Of a stretch of 64,000 nucleotides of DNA, positions 44,386 to 53,496 are shown piece after piece. A program made the translations under genes and the position numbers. The stretch is from Actinomadura terrae (GTDB lineage: Bacteria; Actinomycetota; Actinomycetes; Streptosporangiales; Streptosporangiaceae), in the NCBI RefSeq assembly GCF_022751215.1, contig NZ_JAICDG010000002.1:496001-560000 (forward strand), read 5' to 3'. Position 1 is the first letter of the stretch; the number at the start of each line of letters is the position of its first letter. The notes below the pieces were generated by a model. It made no database searches. It was not told the origin of the DNA and saw nothing but the letters and a program-made list of their open reading frames with translations.

Positions 44386-45306
44386 ATGGCTGTCAACCGG
44401 CCTACTGTGGCGCAGTTGCGGGCGTTTCTGGCGCTTGCCGAGCATCTGCATTTCCGGGACGCCGCCGCCGCGCTGCGGATGAGCCAGCCCGCGCTGTCGG
44501 GGTCGGTCGCGGCGCTGGAGGAGACGCTCGACACGCGGCTCGTCGAGCGGACGACGCGCAAGGTGCTACTGACCCCGGCGGGGGAGCGGGTCGCGCGGCG
44601 GGCCGAGCGGGTGCTCGCGGAACTGGACCGGATGGTCGAGGAGGTCCACGCGGTTCGCGGGCCGCTCGTCGGGCCGTTGCGGGTCGGTGTCATTCCCACT
44701 GTCGCGCCTTATCTGCTGCCGATCGTCCTGCCGAGGCTGGCACGGGAGTTTCCCGAGTTGGAGCTTTCCGTGCACGAGGAGCAGACGGACCAGATCGTCG
44801 CCGAGTTGCTCGCCGGACGGCTGGACGTGGTGCTCCTCGCCCTTCCCGTCCCCGTTTCGGGCGTGACCGAGCTGGTCCTTTATGACGAGGATTTCGTGCT
44901 GGTGACGCCATCTTCGTACGACGTGGGGGACGCGCCGGGCGGCGTGCCGCGCGAGGCGTTGAGCGATCTCGATGTGCTGCTGCTCAATGAGGGCCACTGC
45001 CTGCGCGATCAGGCGTTGGACGTGTGTCGCGAGGTCGGGGCCCGCGCGGCGGCGGCCACGTATGCGACGAGCCTCGCCACACTGGTGCAGTTGGTCTCGG
45101 GCGGGCTCGGCGTGACGCTCGTCCCGGAGACGGCGCTGCCGGTGGAGACGCGGCGGGCGCCGAACCTGTCACTGCACCGGTTCGCGTCTCCGGCGCCGTT
45201 CCGCCGGATCGGGCTCGGGTTCCGCTCCACCTCGCCGCGCGCGGACGAGTTCGCGGCGCTGGCCGCCACCGTCCGCGCGGCCACCGAGGAAATTCGCACC
45301 CGCTAG
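44386..45306 (+). CDS. oxyR: LysR-type hydrogen peroxide sensor OxyR
   Basis: A 306-residue LysR regulator. The N-terminal helix-turn-helix is LHFRDAAAALRMSQPALSGS. In the effector domain the text NEGHCLRDQALDVCREVG places Cys205 and Cys214 nine residues apart with the OxyR flanks HCLRDQ. This matches the redox pair Cys199/Cys208 of E. coli OxyR, so it should sense H2O2 by disulfide formation. GGAGGG precedes the ATG; a GTG three bases upstream is an alternative. In Streptomyces oxyR lies next to ahpCD. Here it is 21 kb away, but the ahpC promoter carries an OxyR-type box. Confidence 0.93.
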   Translation: MAVNRPTVAQLRAFLALAEHLHFRDAAAALRMSQPALSGSVAALEETLDTRLVERTTRKVLLTPAGERVARRAERVLAELDRMVEEVHAVRGPLVGPLRVGVIPTVAPYLLPIVLPRLAREFPELELSVHEEQTDQIVAELLAGRLDVVLLALPVPVSGVTELVLYDEDFVLVTPSSYDVGDAPGGVPREALSDLDVLLLNEGHCLRDQALDVCREVGARAAAATYATSLATLVQLVSGGLGVTLVPETALPVETRRAPNLSLHRFASPAPFRRIGLGFRSTSPRADEFAALAATVRAATEEIRTR

Positions 45307-45548
45307 TCCGTGGGCTCGCCGTTCCTCGGGCCCCGTTCATCCTCGCCATAAATCAGTAAATTGGCGATCAAGTCGGACGGTCGATGTCCGAGTTTTGCGT
45401 GATGCATACCTGTTGGTTACCGCGGCTATACGGCGTGGATGAGTAACTACTCCTGATGCGGAATTGAGGGCGAATTCCGTGATCAATTCTTGGTACGGGC
45501 GCCTCGCGGGGCGCCTCCCCCCGGTACGCAAGATCGAAGGAGTGGTAC

Positions 45549-46412
45549 GTGAATTACGGAGACGAGCTACGACGCGAGATCAACTCGAAAGGCGTCACGC
45601 CGCTCATCGGCGTGTTCGACATGTTCTCCGCCTCCGTCGCCGCCCAGCACTACAATGGCCTGTTCGTTTCCGGCTTCGGGTTCGCCGCGTCCTATTACGG
45701 GCTGCCCGACATCGGCTTCATCGCCTGGCCGGACATGGTCGCGTTCGTGCAGCGGCTACGGCTCGCCTTCCCGGGCAAGCACCTGCTGGTCGACATCGAC
45801 GACGGCTACGTCGATCCCGAGGTGGCCTGCCATGTCGTCGAGCAGCTCGAACTCATCGGCGCGTCCGGCGTCATCCTCGAAGACCAGCAGCGCCCCCGCC
45901 GCTGCGGGCACGTCGAGGGCAAGCGGATTCTTCCGCTGGAGGAGTACCTGGAGAAACTCGACCTGGTCCTGCGCACCCGCAAGGACCTCGTCGTCGTCGC
46001 GCGCACCGACGCCGGGGAGGAGAGCGAGATCCTGCGGCGCGCCGAGGCGCTGGCCGCGACCAAGGCCGACGTCATCCTCGTCGACGGCGTCCGCAGCGTC
46101 GAGTGGATCAGCCGGGTACGCGAGGTCATCGGCGACAAGCCGCTGCTGTTCAACCAGATCGCGGGCGGAAAGTCGCCGCGCGTGTCGCTGCCCGAGCTCG
46201 GCGATCTCGGGGTGAACGTCGCGATCTACAGCACGCCGTGCCTGTTCGCGGCGCAGACCGCGATGGAGGACGCGCTCCGCCGCCTCAAGGGCGACGACGG
46301 GCGGCTTCCCGAGGCCACCGCCGGAAGCGTCGGCGTCAAGGAGTCGATCGCGCTGCTGGAACGCAACATCAGCCGCAACCATTCCGAGAGCGACCGGCGG
46401 CTGGCGAGCTGA
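45549..46412 (+). CDS. Isocitrate lyase/PEP mutase family enzyme
   Basis: A 287-residue enzyme of the isocitrate lyase/phosphoenolpyruvate mutase superfamily. It has the metal-site DIDDGY (residues ~82-87), the signature EDQQRPRRCGH with Cys119, and later ARTDAG and FNQIAGGKSP. The (K/R)(R/K)CGH motif is that of C-C lyases such as 2-methylisocitrate lyase and related oxaloacetate/malate-type lyases, not the NS motif of PEP mutase. It therefore probably cleaves a 2-hydroxy acid, product unknown. Start: ATG or GTG near 45549 with AAGGAG upstream. The SBF-like transporter gene follows at 28 bp, a likely operon. Confidence 0.85.
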   Translation: MNYGDELRREINSKGVTPLIGVFDMFSASVAAQHYNGLFVSGFGFAASYYGLPDIGFIAWPDMVAFVQRLRLAFPGKHLLVDIDDGYVDPEVACHVVEQLELIGASGVILEDQQRPRRCGHVEGKRILPLEEYLEKLDLVLRTRKDLVVVARTDAGEESEILRRAEALAATKADVILVDGVRSVEWISRVREVIGDKPLLFNQIAGGKSPRVSLPELGDLGVNVAIYSTPCLFAAQTAMEDALRRLKGDDGRLPEATAGSVGVKESIALLERNISRNHSESDRRLAS

Positions 46413-46439
46413 TCCGCTGTTCTCGGAGCGGGCGATCAC

Positions 46440-47426
46440 ATGCGCGTCCTTGCGCGTCTGCATATCGACCCCTACATCGCGGCGATTCTGTGCACCGTGG
46501 GAATCGCCGCGATGTTCCCCGCCGGTGGCGAAGCGAACAGGATTCTCCACCATGCGGGAACGGTCGCCATCACCCTTCTGTTCTTCTTCTACGGAGCGCG
46601 CCTTTCCACCGCCGAGGCGCTGCGCGGCCTGCGCCACTGGCGGCTGCACACGGCGATATCGTCGGTGACGTTCGTGGTGTTTCCCATGCTCGGAATCGGC
46701 TGCTCCCTTTTTCTGGACGACCCGCTCTCCACGGGCGTGGTCTTCCTGTGCGTGCTGCCGTCCACGGTGCAGTCGTCGATCACGCTCACGTCGATCGCCG
46801 GGGGCAATGAGGCGGGCGCGATCTGTAGCGCCTCGCTGTCCAACCTGGTCGGGGTCGTGCTCACACCGCTGATGGCGGCGGCGCTGATCTCGGTGAAAGG
46901 CGGGTTCTCGCTCGGGTCGATCGGCGACATCACCGTGCGGCTGCTGCTGCCCTTCCTGCTCGGCCAGATCGCGCAGCGGTGGATCGGCGACCAGGTGCGG
47001 GCCCGCCGCAAAACGCTGTCGCTGTACGACCGGGGCGTGATCCTGCTGGTCGTCTACACGGCGTTCAGCCAGGGCGTGGTCAGCGGCGTCTGGGACGAGA
47101 CGGCGACCCCCGAACTCGGCCTGCTGGCGCTCGTCACCGCCGGGCTGCTGGCGGTCGCCCTGGGCGCCGCCGGGCTCCTTTCCCGCCTTGTCCGGTTCGA
47201 TGACGCCGACCGCATCGCCGTTCTTTTCTGCGGCTCGCAGAAAAGCCTGGCGAGCGGGCTGCCCATGGCGACCGTGCTTTTCACCGAGGCGAGCGTGAGC
47301 ACGGCGGTGCTGCCGCTGATGCTCTACCACCAGCTCCAACTGCTGGTGTGCTCGTGGCTCGCCCAGCGCTACGCCAAGCGCCAGGTCCGCGACCGCGCCC
47401 ACGAAGCGGCCGAGGTCTCCGCTTAA
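46440..47426 (+). CDS. SBF-like (bile acid:Na+ symporter family) membrane transporter
   Basis: A 328-residue membrane protein with about ten helices, of the SBF-like CPA group (YfeH/Rch1 type). It shows VAITLLFFFYGARLSTAEAL, FLCVLPSTVQSSITLTSIAG with the conserved discontinuous-helix Pro and Ser/Thr, and CGSQKSLASGLPMATVLF, the matching crossover region in the second repeat. It probably moves an organic acid or a sterol-like anion with sodium. It lies 28 bp after the lyase gene, so it may import its substrate or export its product. It starts at ATG 46440. Confidence 0.88.
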   Translation: MRVLARLHIDPYIAAILCTVGIAAMFPAGGEANRILHHAGTVAITLLFFFYGARLSTAEALRGLRHWRLHTAISSVTFVVFPMLGIGCSLFLDDPLSTGVVFLCVLPSTVQSSITLTSIAGGNEAGAICSASLSNLVGVVLTPLMAAALISVKGGFSLGSIGDITVRLLLPFLLGQIAQRWIGDQVRARRKTLSLYDRGVILLVVYTAFSQGVVSGVWDETATPELGLLALVTAGLLAVALGAAGLLSRLVRFDDADRIAVLFCGSQKSLASGLPMATVLFTEASVSTAVLPLMLYHQLQLLVCSWLAQRYAKRQVRDRAHEAAEVSA

Positions 47427-47441
47427 TCCTGAAAGGAAACC

Positions 47442-47768
47442 ATGCTGGTCAAAGTTTTCGTCAGCGTCGCCGCCGCCTGCGTCATCGGCATCGGGACGGC
47501 CGGCGCCGCGTCCGCAGCGTCCGGCCCCGTGATGAGGGACGTCAACCTCAACCTCTACAACGTCCACAACAGCGGTGAGGACGCGGGCAACGACAGCCTC
47601 CTGGAGATCGACCGCTCGCTCAACGTCGCGAAAGGGGACGGGAGCCCGGGCAGCGACATCATCAACGAGGTCGCCGGCGCGTCCAGCGGCATGTCGCCCG
47701 GATCGTCCAACGGCCCGCTCACCGGCACGTCCACCCACGTGTCCCCCGGGGAGTCACAGGATGAATGA
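47442..47768 (+). CDS. Small secreted protein, unknown
   Basis: A 108-residue protein with a signal peptide (VFVSVAAACVIGIGTAGAAS, cleavage probably after ASA) and an acidic Ser/Gly-rich mature part (NVHNSGEDAGNDSLLEIDRS, then PGSSNGPLTGTSTHVSPG). There is no Cys in the mature part. No family is recognised. The ATG lies 15 bp after the transporter stop with an AAAGGAAA site, so it is probably the third gene of that operon. Confidence 0.75.
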   Translation: MLVKVFVSVAAACVIGIGTAGAASAASGPVMRDVNLNLYNVHNSGEDAGNDSLLEIDRSLNVAKGDGSPGSDIINEVAGASSGMSPGSSNGPLTGTSTHVSPGESQDE

Positions 47769-47900
47769 TCCAGGTAGCTGGTTGTTACCACACTATGAAT
47801 GATTTAGGACGAATTCCGGATGTCTAATGGGGAGACCCATTACTGTCGGTGCGAGGTCACCCACGTAACGGGATGGCCAGGCCGACCATACGGAGGAGTA

Positions 47901-48113
47901 GTGACCCCCCAGACGCGAACGGACGCGGGCGAACTCGCCCACATGGGCGAAGTCGACGTGAATCCCGGAGTCCATCAGGCGACCGAGACCGACGAAGAGG
48001 AGGTCCTCACCCGGCTCTACGGAGAGCCCGACGCCGACGGCGTCTTCCGCGCGGAGGGCGACACCTCGGCGGAGGACGATACCGAGGACGACGCCCCGGC
48101 GGAGGGCGCCTGA
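47901..48113 (+). CDS. Small acidic protein coupled to CHAP endolysin-like gene
   Basis: A 70-residue strongly acidic protein (EEEVLTRLYGEPDADGVFR and a final DTSAEDDTEDDAPAEG). No family is recognised, and no signal peptide or helix is evident. The GTG at 47901 has a perfect GGAGGAG site; an upstream in-frame ATG at 47820 is less likely. Its stop shares a base with the ATG of the CHAP gene (TGATG), so the two proteins are made together. It may be an inhibitor or partner of the lytic enzyme, which is an inference. Confidence 0.75.
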   Translation: MTPQTRTDAGELAHMGEVDVNPGVHQATETDEEEVLTRLYGEPDADGVFRAEGDTSAEDDTEDDAPAEGA

Positions 48114-48820
48114 TGGGCGCCGCGCAGATGCTGGCCGAGGCCCGCAGATGCCTCGGCATGGCCGGGCGACCGAACACGATCACGCGGGAGTACGCGTCCA
48201 GGCACGGCAAGGAGTTCCTCGACGCCTCATGGTGCGACATGGCCATCACGTTCTGGGCCAGGCACAGCGGCAACGCGGCCGCCGTCCTCCCGGGCGGCGA
48301 CCGTGCCTTCACTGTGTGGCACGCGCAGGATTTCCAAAAGATCGGACGCTGGCACGTCGGCACCACCGCCGAGGTCAACCGGGCCAAGCCGGGCGACATC
48401 GTCTTCTTCGACTGGGGCGCGACCAACTCGGTCGGCGCCATCGACCACGTCGGCATCGTCGAGAAGGCGCTCGGCGGCGGACGGGTCCAGACCATCGAGG
48501 CCAACACCGCGAACGCCTGCAAACGGCGCGTACGCGCGTCGAACGTCATCGCCGGATACGGACGCCCCGCCTACGGCGGCGGCAACTGGACGGAGGACAT
48601 GGTGAAGAAGCTGCCGGAACTCGCCAAGGGTGCCACGGGCGAGCACGTCGAGAGCGTGCAGGCGCTGCTGCTCGCGCGCAGCCACCCCGAGATCAAGATG
48701 ACCGGACGGTTCGACGACGCGACCGAGAAGGCGGTGAAGGCCGTCCAGAAGTGGGGCGGAGTCACCTCCGACGGCGTCGTCGGTCCGAAGACCTGGCCCG
48801 TCCTGCTCCGGGTGAACTGA
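48113..48820 (+). CDS. CHAP-domain peptidoglycan hydrolase with PG-binding domain
   Basis: A 235-residue protein. Residues ~1-155 are a CHAP amidase/endopeptidase domain with the catalytic Cys41 (LDASWCDMAITFWARHSG) and His112 (GAIDHVGIVEKAL), and a PGDIVFFDW strand. Residues ~175-235 are a PG_binding_1 domain (GEHVESVQALLLAR, AVKAVQKWGGVTSDGVVGPK). There is no signal peptide, as in phage endolysins or proteins exported by holin-like or specialised routes. It is coupled to the 70-residue acidic gene. A strong hairpin follows. Confidence 0.9.
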   Translation: MGAAQMLAEARRCLGMAGRPNTITREYASRHGKEFLDASWCDMAITFWARHSGNAAAVLPGGDRAFTVWHAQDFQKIGRWHVGTTAEVNRAKPGDIVFFDWGATNSVGAIDHVGIVEKALGGGRVQTIEANTANACKRRVRASNVIAGYGRPAYGGGNWTEDMVKKLPELAKGATGEHVESVQALLLARSHPEIKMTGRFDDATEKAVKAVQKWGGVTSDGVVGPKTWPVLLRVN

Positions 48821-48840
48821 ATCCCGCGCTCGTGAAGCCG

Positions 48841-48887
48841 GCGTGACCCGCCCCGATGCGCCGACACCCCACCGGGGCGGGTCACGC
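48841..48887 (+). terminator. Hairpin terminator after CHAP gene
   Basis: GCGTGACCCGCCCCG pairs perfectly over 15 bp with 48873-48887 across a 17-base loop, 20 bp after the stop. The rest of the gap to 49,140 holds only the promoter and ribosome-binding site of the next operon. Confidence 0.85.
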
Positions 48888-49140
48888 CGATGACGCCTGT
48901 GCCCGGTGGCACCGTGCCCGGGGGCGCTGGGAGTGGGGCGGGTGAGTCGGGCGGGGTTCCAAATAAAGAGCGCAACCTCCGGGTAAACAAACGGCGCCGG
49001 GGACTGGTACGCGGTTCAACCTCGACATACGTTCGTTAGGTCGCCTTTCGCGGAGGTGGCCGATGACGTGGCCCGACCAGCGCGCACCGCCCAGGGACGC
49101 CCCTCTCCAGCCAACCCCGAGACGTCCCTGGGAGAAACGC

Positions 49141-49632
49141 ATGCCACGTATCCGTGTCGATGTCGATGGCGCGACGTATGAGGACGACGTCGAGCCGCGA
49201 GTCCTGCTCGTCCACTACCTGCGCGACCGGCTGGGCAAGGTCGGCACCCCGGTCGGGTGCGACACCAGCAACTGCGGAGCCTGCACCGTCCTGATGGACG
49301 GCGTGAGCGTGAAGAGCTGCTCCGTTCTCGCCGTCCAGGCCGACGGACGTGACGTCACGACCGTCGAGGGCCTGGGGCTGAACGGCACCGAGCACCCGAT
49401 GCAGCGCGCGTTCCACGAGGAGCACGCGCTCCAGTGCGGCTACTGCACCCCCGGCATGATCATGGCGTCGATCGACCTGCTGCGGGAGAACGCGGACCCG
49501 TCCGAGGAGGAGGTCCGGGACGGGCTGGAGGGCAACCTGTGCCGGTGCACGGGTTACCAGAACATCGTCCGGGCGGTGCGGCGGGCGGCGGGCGAGATGC
49601 GCGAGCCGTCGGAGCGGGAGGTGACGTCATGA
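49141..49632 (+). CDS. CO dehydrogenase-like small subunit (2Fe-2S)
   Basis: A 163-residue iron-sulfur subunit of a molybdenum hydroxylase (CoxS/XdhC-like). The plant-type ferredoxin cluster Cys are in [16 protein letters not shown] and a later KSCSVL. The second, helical 2Fe-2S domain is [12 protein letters not shown] and [13 protein letters not shown]. It carries electrons from the molybdenum site to FAD. The ATG at 49141 has GGGAGA upstream. Its stop overlaps the large-subunit ATG (ATGA). It is the first gene of a three-subunit operon. Confidence 0.95.
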   Translation: MPRIRVDVDGATYEDDVEPRVLLVHYLRDRLGKVGTPVGCDTSNCGACTVLMDGVSVKSCSVLAVQADGRDVTTVEGLGLNGTEHPMQRAFHEEHALQCGYCTPGMIMASIDLLRENADPSEEEVRDGLEGNLCRCTGYQNIVRAVRRAAGEMREPSEREVTS

Positions 49633-52070
49633 CCGCGACGGCCGAGGGCCCCGCGACGGCCGAAACCCGGGCGACCGCGAAGGAGATCGGGGCGCCGCGC
49701 AAGCGCAGCGAGGACGCCCGCCTGGTCACCGGACGGACGCGCTGGACCGACAACATCGCCCCCACCGGGACGCTGCACGTCGCGTTCCTGCGCAGCCCCC
49801 ACGCGCACGCCCGCATCACCCGCGTCGACACGTCGCAGGCACGGAAGCACCCCGGCGTCGTCACCGTACTCAGCGGGTCCGACATCGCGGACGAGCAGGG
49901 CGCGCTGCCCTGCGCATGGGTCGTCACCGAGGACATGAAGCATCCGGACCATCCGCCGATGGCGGTGGAGGAGGTCCGCTACGTCGGCGAGCCCGTGGCG
50001 TGCGTCGTCGCCCGCGACCGGTATGCGGCGATCGACGCGCTGGAGGAGATCGACGTCGACTACGAGCCGCTGCCCGCCGTCGTCGACATGGAGGACGCGC
50101 TCGCCGAGGACGCCGACCTCGTCCACGCAGGGCTCGGAACGAACAAGTCGTATACGTGGGTGTTCGAGAACGGCGATCTGGACGCGGCGCTACGGGACGC
50201 GCCGGTCGTCCTGGAGCGCCGGTACGTCCAGCAACGCCTGATCCCGTCGGCGATGGAGCCGCGCGCGGTGTTGTGCGTCCCGGACGGGGACGAGTTCACG
50301 CTGTACTCGGCTACGCAGATCCCGCACATCCTGCGGCTGATGCTCGCGACCGTCACCGGAATCCCCGAGCACCGGCTGCGGGTCGTCGCGCCGGACGTCG
50401 GCGGCGGGTTCGGGTCCAAGCTCCAGGTGTACGGGGAGGAGGTCATCGCGTTGCTGCTCGCGCGGCGGCTCGGCCGTCCCGTCAAGTGGACGGAGTCGCG
50501 CAGCGAGGGCAACATGACCGTCCACCACGGCCGCGACCAGATCCAGCGGCTCACGCTCGCCGCCGAGCGGGACGGCCGGATCCGCGGCCTCAAGGTGGAC
50601 CTGCTCGCCGACATGGGCGCCTACCTGATGCTCGTCACGCCCGGAATCCCGCTGCTGGGCGCGTTCATGTTCAACGGCATCTACAAGATGGACGCCTACT
50701 CCTTCACCTGCTCGGGCGTGTTCACCACCAAGACGCCGACCGACGCCTACCGGGGCGCGGGCCGTCCCGAGGCCACCTACGCGATCGAGCGGCTGATGGA
50801 CGAGCTCGCCGCCGAACTGGACCTCGACCCGATCGAGGTGCGGCGCCGCAACTGGATCGGGCACGAGGAGTTCCCGTACGAGACGATCGCGGGCCTCACC
50901 TACGACTCCGGCGACTACGAGTCGGCGACGGAGAAGGCGCTCGAACTGTTCGACTACGACGCGTTGCGTGCGGAGCAGGTGTCGCGACGGGAGCGGCGCG
51001 ACCCGGTGCAGCTCGGCATCGGCGTGTCCACGTTTACCGAGATGTGCGGGATCGCGCCGTCCCGGGTGCTGGGGTCGTTGGCGTACGGCGCCGGGGGATG
51101 GGAGCACGCGTCGGTGCGGGTGCTGCCGTCCGGGAAGGTCGAGGTCGTCACCGGCACGTCCCCGCACGGGCAGGGCCACGAGACGGCGTGGGCGCAGATC
51201 ACCGCCGACCGGCTCGGCGTCCCGTTCGAGGACGTGCGCGTGCTGCATGGTGACACTGCCGTGTCCCCCAAGGGCATGGACACCTATGGCTCACGGTCCC
51301 TCGCCGTCGGCGGCATCGCCCTGTACTCGGCCTGCGACAAGGTCGTCGACAAGGCCCGCCGCGTCGCCGCGCACCTGCTGGAGGCCGCCGAGACCGACCT
51401 CGACTTCGACGGCGGACGGTTCAGCGTCCGCGGCGTCCCGGAGGCGGGCCGGACGATCCAGGAGGTGGCGTCCGCCGCGTTCGCCGCGCACGACCTGCCG
51501 GACGGCATCGAACCGTCCCTGGACTCCGACGCCACCTTCGACCCGACGAACTTCTCCTTCCCGCACGGCACGCACCTGTGCGCCACCGAGGTCGACACCG
51601 AGACCGGGATGGTGCGAATCCGCCGATATGTCGCCGTGGACGACGTCGGCAAGGTCGTCAACCCGCTGATCGTCGAGGGCCAGGTGCACGGCGGCCTCGC
51701 GCAAGGCATCGCCCAGGCGCTCTACGAGGAGGCCGTCTACGACGCCGAGGGGAACCTGACGACGACCACGATGGCCGACTACCTGGTTCCGTCCGCGGCG
51801 GATCTGCCCCACTTCGTCACCGGACGCACCGAGACCCCGGCGACGTCCAACCCGCTCGGCGTGAAGGGCGTCGGCGAGGCGGGCACGATCGCCTCGACCC
51901 CGGCGGTCGTCAACGCGATCGTGGACGCGCTGCGGCCCCACGGCGTGCACGACGTCCCGATGCCGTGCACGCCGGAACGCGTATGGCGCGCGCTGCGCGG
52001 TGGGTCGCCCCCTCGCGGTACGTCGCCCGGCGCGGGCGGCGGGCTCGGCTCCGAGGGAGGCACCCGATGA
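49629..52070 (+). CDS. CO dehydrogenase-like molybdenum hydroxylase large subunit
   Basis: An 813-residue molybdopterin-cytosine-dinucleotide subunit. It has APDVGGGFGSKLQVYGEEVI, the active-site loop TDAYRGAGRPEATYAIERL, TSPHGQGHETAWAQIT and the catalytic Glu in GVKGVGEAGTIASTPAVVNA. The AYRGAGR loop is the form II CoxL signature, not the AYxCSFR loop of true CO-oxidising form I enzymes. The substrate may therefore be CO at low efficiency or another small aldehyde or heterocycle. Both stop and start overlap the neighbouring subunit genes by four bases. Confidence 0.94.
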   Translation: MTATAEGPATAETRATAKEIGAPRKRSEDARLVTGRTRWTDNIAPTGTLHVAFLRSPHAHARITRVDTSQARKHPGVVTVLSGSDIADEQGALPCAWVVTEDMKHPDHPPMAVEEVRYVGEPVACVVARDRYAAIDALEEIDVDYEPLPAVVDMEDALAEDADLVHAGLGTNKSYTWVFENGDLDAALRDAPVVLERRYVQQRLIPSAMEPRAVLCVPDGDEFTLYSATQIPHILRLMLATVTGIPEHRLRVVAPDVGGGFGSKLQVYGEEVIALLLARRLGRPVKWTESRSEGNMTVHHGRDQIQRLTLAAERDGRIRGLKVDLLADMGAYLMLVTPGIPLLGAFMFNGIYKMDAYSFTCSGVFTTKTPTDAYRGAGRPEATYAIERLMDELAAELDLDPIEVRRRNWIGHEEFPYETIAGLTYDSGDYESATEKALELFDYDALRAEQVSRRERRDPVQLGIGVSTFTEMCGIAPSRVLGSLAYGAGGWEHASVRVLPSGKVEVVTGTSPHGQGHETAWAQITADRLGVPFEDVRVLHGDTAVSPKGMDTYGSRSLAVGGIALYSACDKVVDKARRVAAHLLEAAETDLDFDGGRFSVRGVPEAGRTIQEVASAAFAAHDLPDGIEPSLDSDATFDPTNFSFPHGTHLCATEVDTETGMVRIRRYVAVDDVGKVVNPLIVEGQVHGGLAQGIAQALYEEAVYDAEGNLTTTTMADYLVPSAADLPHFVTGRTETPATSNPLGVKGVGEAGTIASTPAVVNAIVDALRPHGVHDVPMPCTPERVWRALRGGSPPRGTSPGAGGGLGSEGGTR

Positions 52071-52912
52071 TCCCCGCGACGTTCGACTACGTCCGTCCGG
52101 ACACGGTGGACGAGGCGGTCTCCGCGCTCGCGGACGCGGGCGAGGACGCCAAGATCCTCGCAGGTGGGCAGAGCCTCATGCCGCTGCTGCGGCTCCGCCT
52201 CGCCTACCCCGACTCGCTGATCGACCTCGACCGCGTCGACCCGCTGCGCGAGATCCGCGACGAGGGTGACACTTTGGTGATCGGCGCGATGGCCACGCAT
52301 CACCAGGTCGTCCGGGACCCGCTGGTGCGCGAGTTCGCCCCGCTGATCGCGCGGGCGACGGAGACGGTCGCCGACCCGGCCGTCCGGCATCGCGGAACGT
52401 TCGGCGGCTCCCTCGCGCATGCCGACCCGGCCGGTGACCTGCCCGCGGTGGCGCTGGCGCTGGACGCGGTGTTCCTCGTCCGCTCCGTGCGGGGCGAGCG
52501 GGAGATTCCGGCGGCGGACTTCTTCGTGGACTGGATGACGTCCGCGATGGAACCCGACGAGCTCTTGCTCGGCGTCCGGATTCCCAAGCTCGGCGCGGGC
52601 TGGGGTGCGCATTACGAGAAGTTCCACCGGACGGCCCAGGCCTGGGCGATCGTCGGCGTCGCCTGCGCCGTCCGCCGCGAGAACGGCACGGTGCGGGAAG
52701 CCCGGATCGCGCTGACCAACATGGGGTCCACGCCGGTTCGCGCGTCCGACGTGGAGGGGGCCGTCGCCAGCGGCGCGGACTTCGGCTCAGCCGCCGAACA
52801 CGCCGCCGCGGGCACCGAACCGCCCACCGACCTGCATGGTTCCGCCGAGTACCGCCGCCATCTCGCGACGGTCCTCACCACCCGAGCTTTGGCGGCGGCC
52901 GCCACGCCCTGA
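52067..52912 (+). CDS. CO dehydrogenase-like medium subunit (FAD)
   Basis: A 281-residue FAD-binding subunit (CoxM-like). FAD motifs are AGGQSLMPLLRLRLA near residue 32 and VRHRGTFGGSLAHADPAGDL near 106. The C-terminal CO_deh_flav_C domain includes KFHRTAQAWAIVGVACAV and ALTNMGSTPVRA. It takes electrons from the Fe-S subunit and hands them to the respiratory chain. The ATG overlaps the large-subunit stop. The CoxG-like gene is 585 bp downstream beyond a tandem repeat. Confidence 0.94.
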   Translation: MIPATFDYVRPDTVDEAVSALADAGEDAKILAGGQSLMPLLRLRLAYPDSLIDLDRVDPLREIRDEGDTLVIGAMATHHQVVRDPLVREFAPLIARATETVADPAVRHRGTFGGSLAHADPAGDLPAVALALDAVFLVRSVRGEREIPAADFFVDWMTSAMEPDELLLGVRIPKLGAGWGAHYEKFHRTAQAWAIVGVACAVRRENGTVREARIALTNMGSTPVRASDVEGAVASGADFGSAAEHAAAGTEPPTDLHGSAEYRRHLATVLTTRALAAAATP

Positions 52913-52946
52913 CCATGCGCTACTGGCGTCCGCGCTCGGACAGCCC

Positions 52947-53335
52947 GGCCTAAGGCCAGGCCGCCCGGGCGCGGTCGCAACTACCTGGACACATTGCGAG
53001 GCGGCGCCCGCCGGGGAACTGCCCTGGCCAACCGCCCAAGTAGGCCAGGTCGTTAGGACGCGGTCGCATAGTCCCCGGACACATCGGGTGTCTCCGCCGC
53101 GAGGCAGCGGCGCTCGATGGGGCGCTGCCCTGGCCAACCGGCCTTAGGCCAGGCCGCCCGGGCGCGGTCGCGTAATCCTTGGGACACATTGGGAGTTTCC
53201 GCAGCGAAGCGGCGGCGCCCGTCGCTGCCCTGGCCAACCGCCCTTAGGCCAGGCCGCCCGGGCGCGGTCGCGTAGTCCCTGAACACATCGGGTGTTTCCG
53301 CCGCGAGGCGGCGGCGCCCGACGAGGGAGTGCCCT
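52947..53335. repeat. Four-unit ~100-bp tandem repeat, non-coding
   Basis: Units begin near 52,947, 53,038, 53,140 and 53,240. Each contains a GGCCTTAGGCC-type palindrome, GGCCGCCCGGGCGCGGTCGC, a GGACACATCGGGTGTTTCCG block, a CCGCCGCGAGGCGGCGG inverted repeat and CTGCCCTGGCCAACCG. Units 1, 3 and 4 are close; unit 2 is more diverged. The array fills most of the gap 52,913-53,496 between the medium-subunit and CoxG-like genes. No gene is supported in it. Confidence 0.9.
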
Positions 53336-53496
53336 AACTATTGGGACGGCGCGGACCGGAGCATGGTCACGGCAGTGCGAACATGATCACGCGACCCGGA
53401 CGCGCCGGGCCGGACCGCATGATCTCGGAGTGGCGGCGCCCCCGGCGGCGGTCGTAAGGTCGCGAACAAGGTCTCCGGACGAGAAGGACTGCGATC

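Noticed and set aside
45307..45548. Riboswitch before the ICL-family gene
   Set aside because: There is a short GGGCGCCTCGCGGGGCGCC hairpin, but no known aptamer core was recognised.
38833..46412. Phosphonate biosynthesis pair (PEP mutase plus phosphonopyruvate decarboxylase)
   Set aside because: The ICL-family enzyme has the RRCGH lyase motif rather than the PEP mutase motif, and the ThDP enzyme lies 5 kb away on the other strand.
52947..53335. Possible CRISPR array
   Set aside because: The units are ~100 bp and similar throughout, with no short repeat/unique spacer alternation and no cas genes.
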